6,315 nucleotides of DNA, from assembly GCA_035566535.1 (NCBI GenBank), contig DATMRA010000092.1, forward strand, positions 1 through 6,315, read 5' to 3'. Numbering within the stretch: the stretch's first letter is position 1; every line of letters starts with the position of its first letter. The DNA comes from JAFARE01 sp035566535. GTDB taxonomy: Bacteria; Chloroflexota; Dormibacteria; Aeolococcales; Aeolococcaceae. Below are positions 5,142 to 6,315 of the stretch, piece after piece. The notes under the pieces are model-generated. The model had not been told where the DNA came from, did not search any database, and saw only the letters and a program-made list of their open reading frames with translations. A program made the translations under genes and the position numbers.

Positions 5142-6315
5142 CAACGGTCACGGGACGGCGCCGAGGCGACCGGCGCCCGACGGCGCACCGCGAATGGCCC
5201 GGTTACGAGATGGGGGACCGTCTGGCCTCGCTACGCGTCGTGGTGTGCGGCGGGAGTGGCGGTGTGGGAAAGACGACCGTGAGCGCCGCCCTGGCCATGT
5301 CGATCGCGGCCACGCAGGACGCACGCGTCCTCGTGCTGACTGTGGACCCGGCCAAACGACTGGCAACCGCTCTCGGTATCAAGATGACCGGCTCGGAGCC
5401 GGTGACAATTTCTCGAGCACGTTTGCGCCGCGCCGGGCTGCCGGCGCGGGGCCAGGTGGTTGCTGCGACGCTGGACATGAAATCGGCCTGGGATCAGATG
5501 ATCGAACGCGTCGCGCCGGACCGGCGGACGGCCGAGCGCATCCTCAAGAACCCGTTCTATCAACGCATCAGCGATGCCTTCATCGGTTCCCACGAGTACG
5601 CAGCCATGGAGATGCTGTACGAGCTGCATGAGGCGGGTGAGTACGACTGCATCGTGATCGACACACCGCCATCACGCAGCGCGTTGGACTTCCTGGAAGC
5701 GCCCACGCGACTCACCGACTATGTCGGCGCGAGGCTGCTCTCCTGGCTGGCCGGTCCTTCCGGCTTCGGGCTCCGCGCCATGAACCTCGCAGCGACGCCG
5801 TTTCTCCGCATCGCGGACCGTCTGCTCGGCAGCGACGTGCTGCGCGACGTCTCTGATTTCGTGCGCCAGCTGCAGACTCTCTATGGAGGCGTGCAGAAGC
5901 GCGCCCGTGATGTGTACCGGCTCCTGCGCAGCCCCGAGGTTGGCTTCGTCATCGTCACGACGCTCGAGCCGGGCCCGTTCAATGAAGCCGAGTTCTTCGC
6001 GGCCAAGCTGCGTGAATACTCCATGCCGCTGCGCGCCATCGTTGTCAACCGCGTCCTGCCGGACAGCCTGCGCGATCCCGCGGGCGCGGCTGCGGCCACG
6101 ACGCTCGCTGACGACCCACGTATCGTCGAGTGGATCAACACCGAGTACGGAGGCAAATTCTCCGCCGACACCGTGCACAGCGTCGGGCGCACACACCTCA
6201 TGCTGCATGCACTCGCACAACGTGACGCACGCCAGCTCACGCGGTTGGAGCGACTGGCCGAGGTACCCGTATCGCGCATTCCCCTTTTCACCGATGATGT
6301 CTCCGAGCTGGAAGG
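5138..6315 (+). CDS. ArsA/Get3-like ATPase, second of a pair (Rv3680-like), cut by window end
   Basis: The frame opens at ATG 5138, sharing ATGA with the preceding stop, and stays open for 392 codons to the window end. Seen: an Arg-rich leader (2-24), strand LRVVVC, Walker A GGSGGVGKTT (38-47), LTVDPAKRLATALG (67-80), NPFYQRISDAFIGSHEY (138-154), Walker B/switch II YDCIVIDTPPSRSALDFL (169-186), a long hydrophobic to amphipathic helical stretch (about 192-265), FVIVTTLEPGPFNEAEFF (270-287), and IVVNRVLP (301-308) with the probable adenine-contacting Asn304. The signature lysine of the deviant Walker A is replaced by serine (Ser40), and switch II reads DTPPSR rather than DTAPTGH. Both are features I recall from the actinobacterial Rv3680-type partner. 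Only Cys37 and Cys171 occur, so there is no ArsA metal site. ATG 5210 (Met25) is an alternative start that removes the basic leader. The end reads VSRIPLFTDDVSELE, the late part of the domain, so little should be missing. It most likely forms a heterodimer with the upstream ATPase. Confidence 0.92.
   Translation, partial: MTTVTGRRRGDRRPTAHREWPGYEMGDRLASLRVVVCGGSGGVGKTTVSAALAMSIAATQDARVLVLTVDPAKRLATALGIKMTGSEPVTISRARLRRAGLPARGQVVAATLDMKSAWDQMIERVAPDRRTAERILKNPFYQRISDAFIGSHEYAAMEMLYELHEAGEYDCIVIDTPPSRSALDFLEAPTRLTDYVGARLLSWLAGPSGFGLRAMNLAATPFLRIADRLLGSDVLRDVSDFVRQLQTLYGGVQKRARDVYRLLRSPEVGFVIVTTLEPGPFNEAEFFAAKLREYSMPLRAIVVNRVLPDSLRDPAGAAAATTLADDPRIVEWINTEYGGKFSADTVHSVGRTHLMLHALAQRDARQLTRLERLAEVPVSRIPLFTDDVSELE

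Noticed and set aside
4098..6315. Arsenite-transporting ATPase (ars operon)
   Set aside because: The proteins belong to the ArsA superfamily but lack its metal-binding cysteines, are two separate single-domain proteins, and have no arsB, arsC, arsD or arsR nearby.
1..6315. Mobile element, CRISPR array, tRNA or rRNA
   Set aside because: No transposase, integrase, terminal repeats, regularly spaced repeats or RNA-gene signatures were seen on either strand.

Overview
The window is 6,315 bp of high-G+C, densely coding bacterial chromosome, with no mobile element, RNA gene or CRISPR array. Seven protein genes account for nearly all of it. The likely source is Actinobacteriota. The DXS carries actinobacterial-style motifs (DTGHQAYVHK, NDNGRSYAPT), and the two ArsA/Get3-like ATPases resemble the paired mycobacterial Rv3679/Rv3680 proteins. 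Genes at the head of transcription units start with GTG or ATG, have no Shine-Dalgarno, and have a -10-like hexamer 6-8 nt upstream, as in leaderless actinobacterial mRNAs. This placement is an inference from motifs recalled from memory, not from a database search.

Layout: (1) minus strand, 1-2315: dxs (isoprenoid MEP pathway) followed by a GNAT acetyltransferase that runs off the left edge; dxs and the GNAT overlap by a few bases. (2) A 91-bp divergent promoter region, 2316-2406. (3) Plus strand, 2407-3213: a SirB1/transglutaminase-core-2 protein with C-terminal TPR-like helices. It converges, with a 33-bp gap, on (4) a minus-strand three-segment membrane protein at 3247-3651 that I do not recognise. 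(5) A 46-bp divergent promoter region, 3652-3697. (6) A plus-strand operon, 3698 to the right edge: a Bcp/PrxQ peroxiredoxin followed by two overlapping ArsA/Get3-like ATPase genes, the second cut by the window end.

How the genes may work together: dxs supplies DXP for isoprenoid synthesis; nothing in the sequence links the GNAT to it beyond the shared transcript. The bcp-ATPase-ATPase operon is the most interesting unit. The two ATPases look like an obligate, asymmetric pair: only the first keeps the signature lysine of the deviant Walker A motif, and only the second has a long hydrophobic helical insert. Co-expression with a thiol peroxidase suggests a stress-related chaperone or targeting function rather than arsenite export.

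No wholly new system is evident. The points most worth a second look are the shared leaderless promoter motif in front of dxs and bcp, the interlocked divergent promoters at 3652-3697, and the asymmetric ATPase pair.
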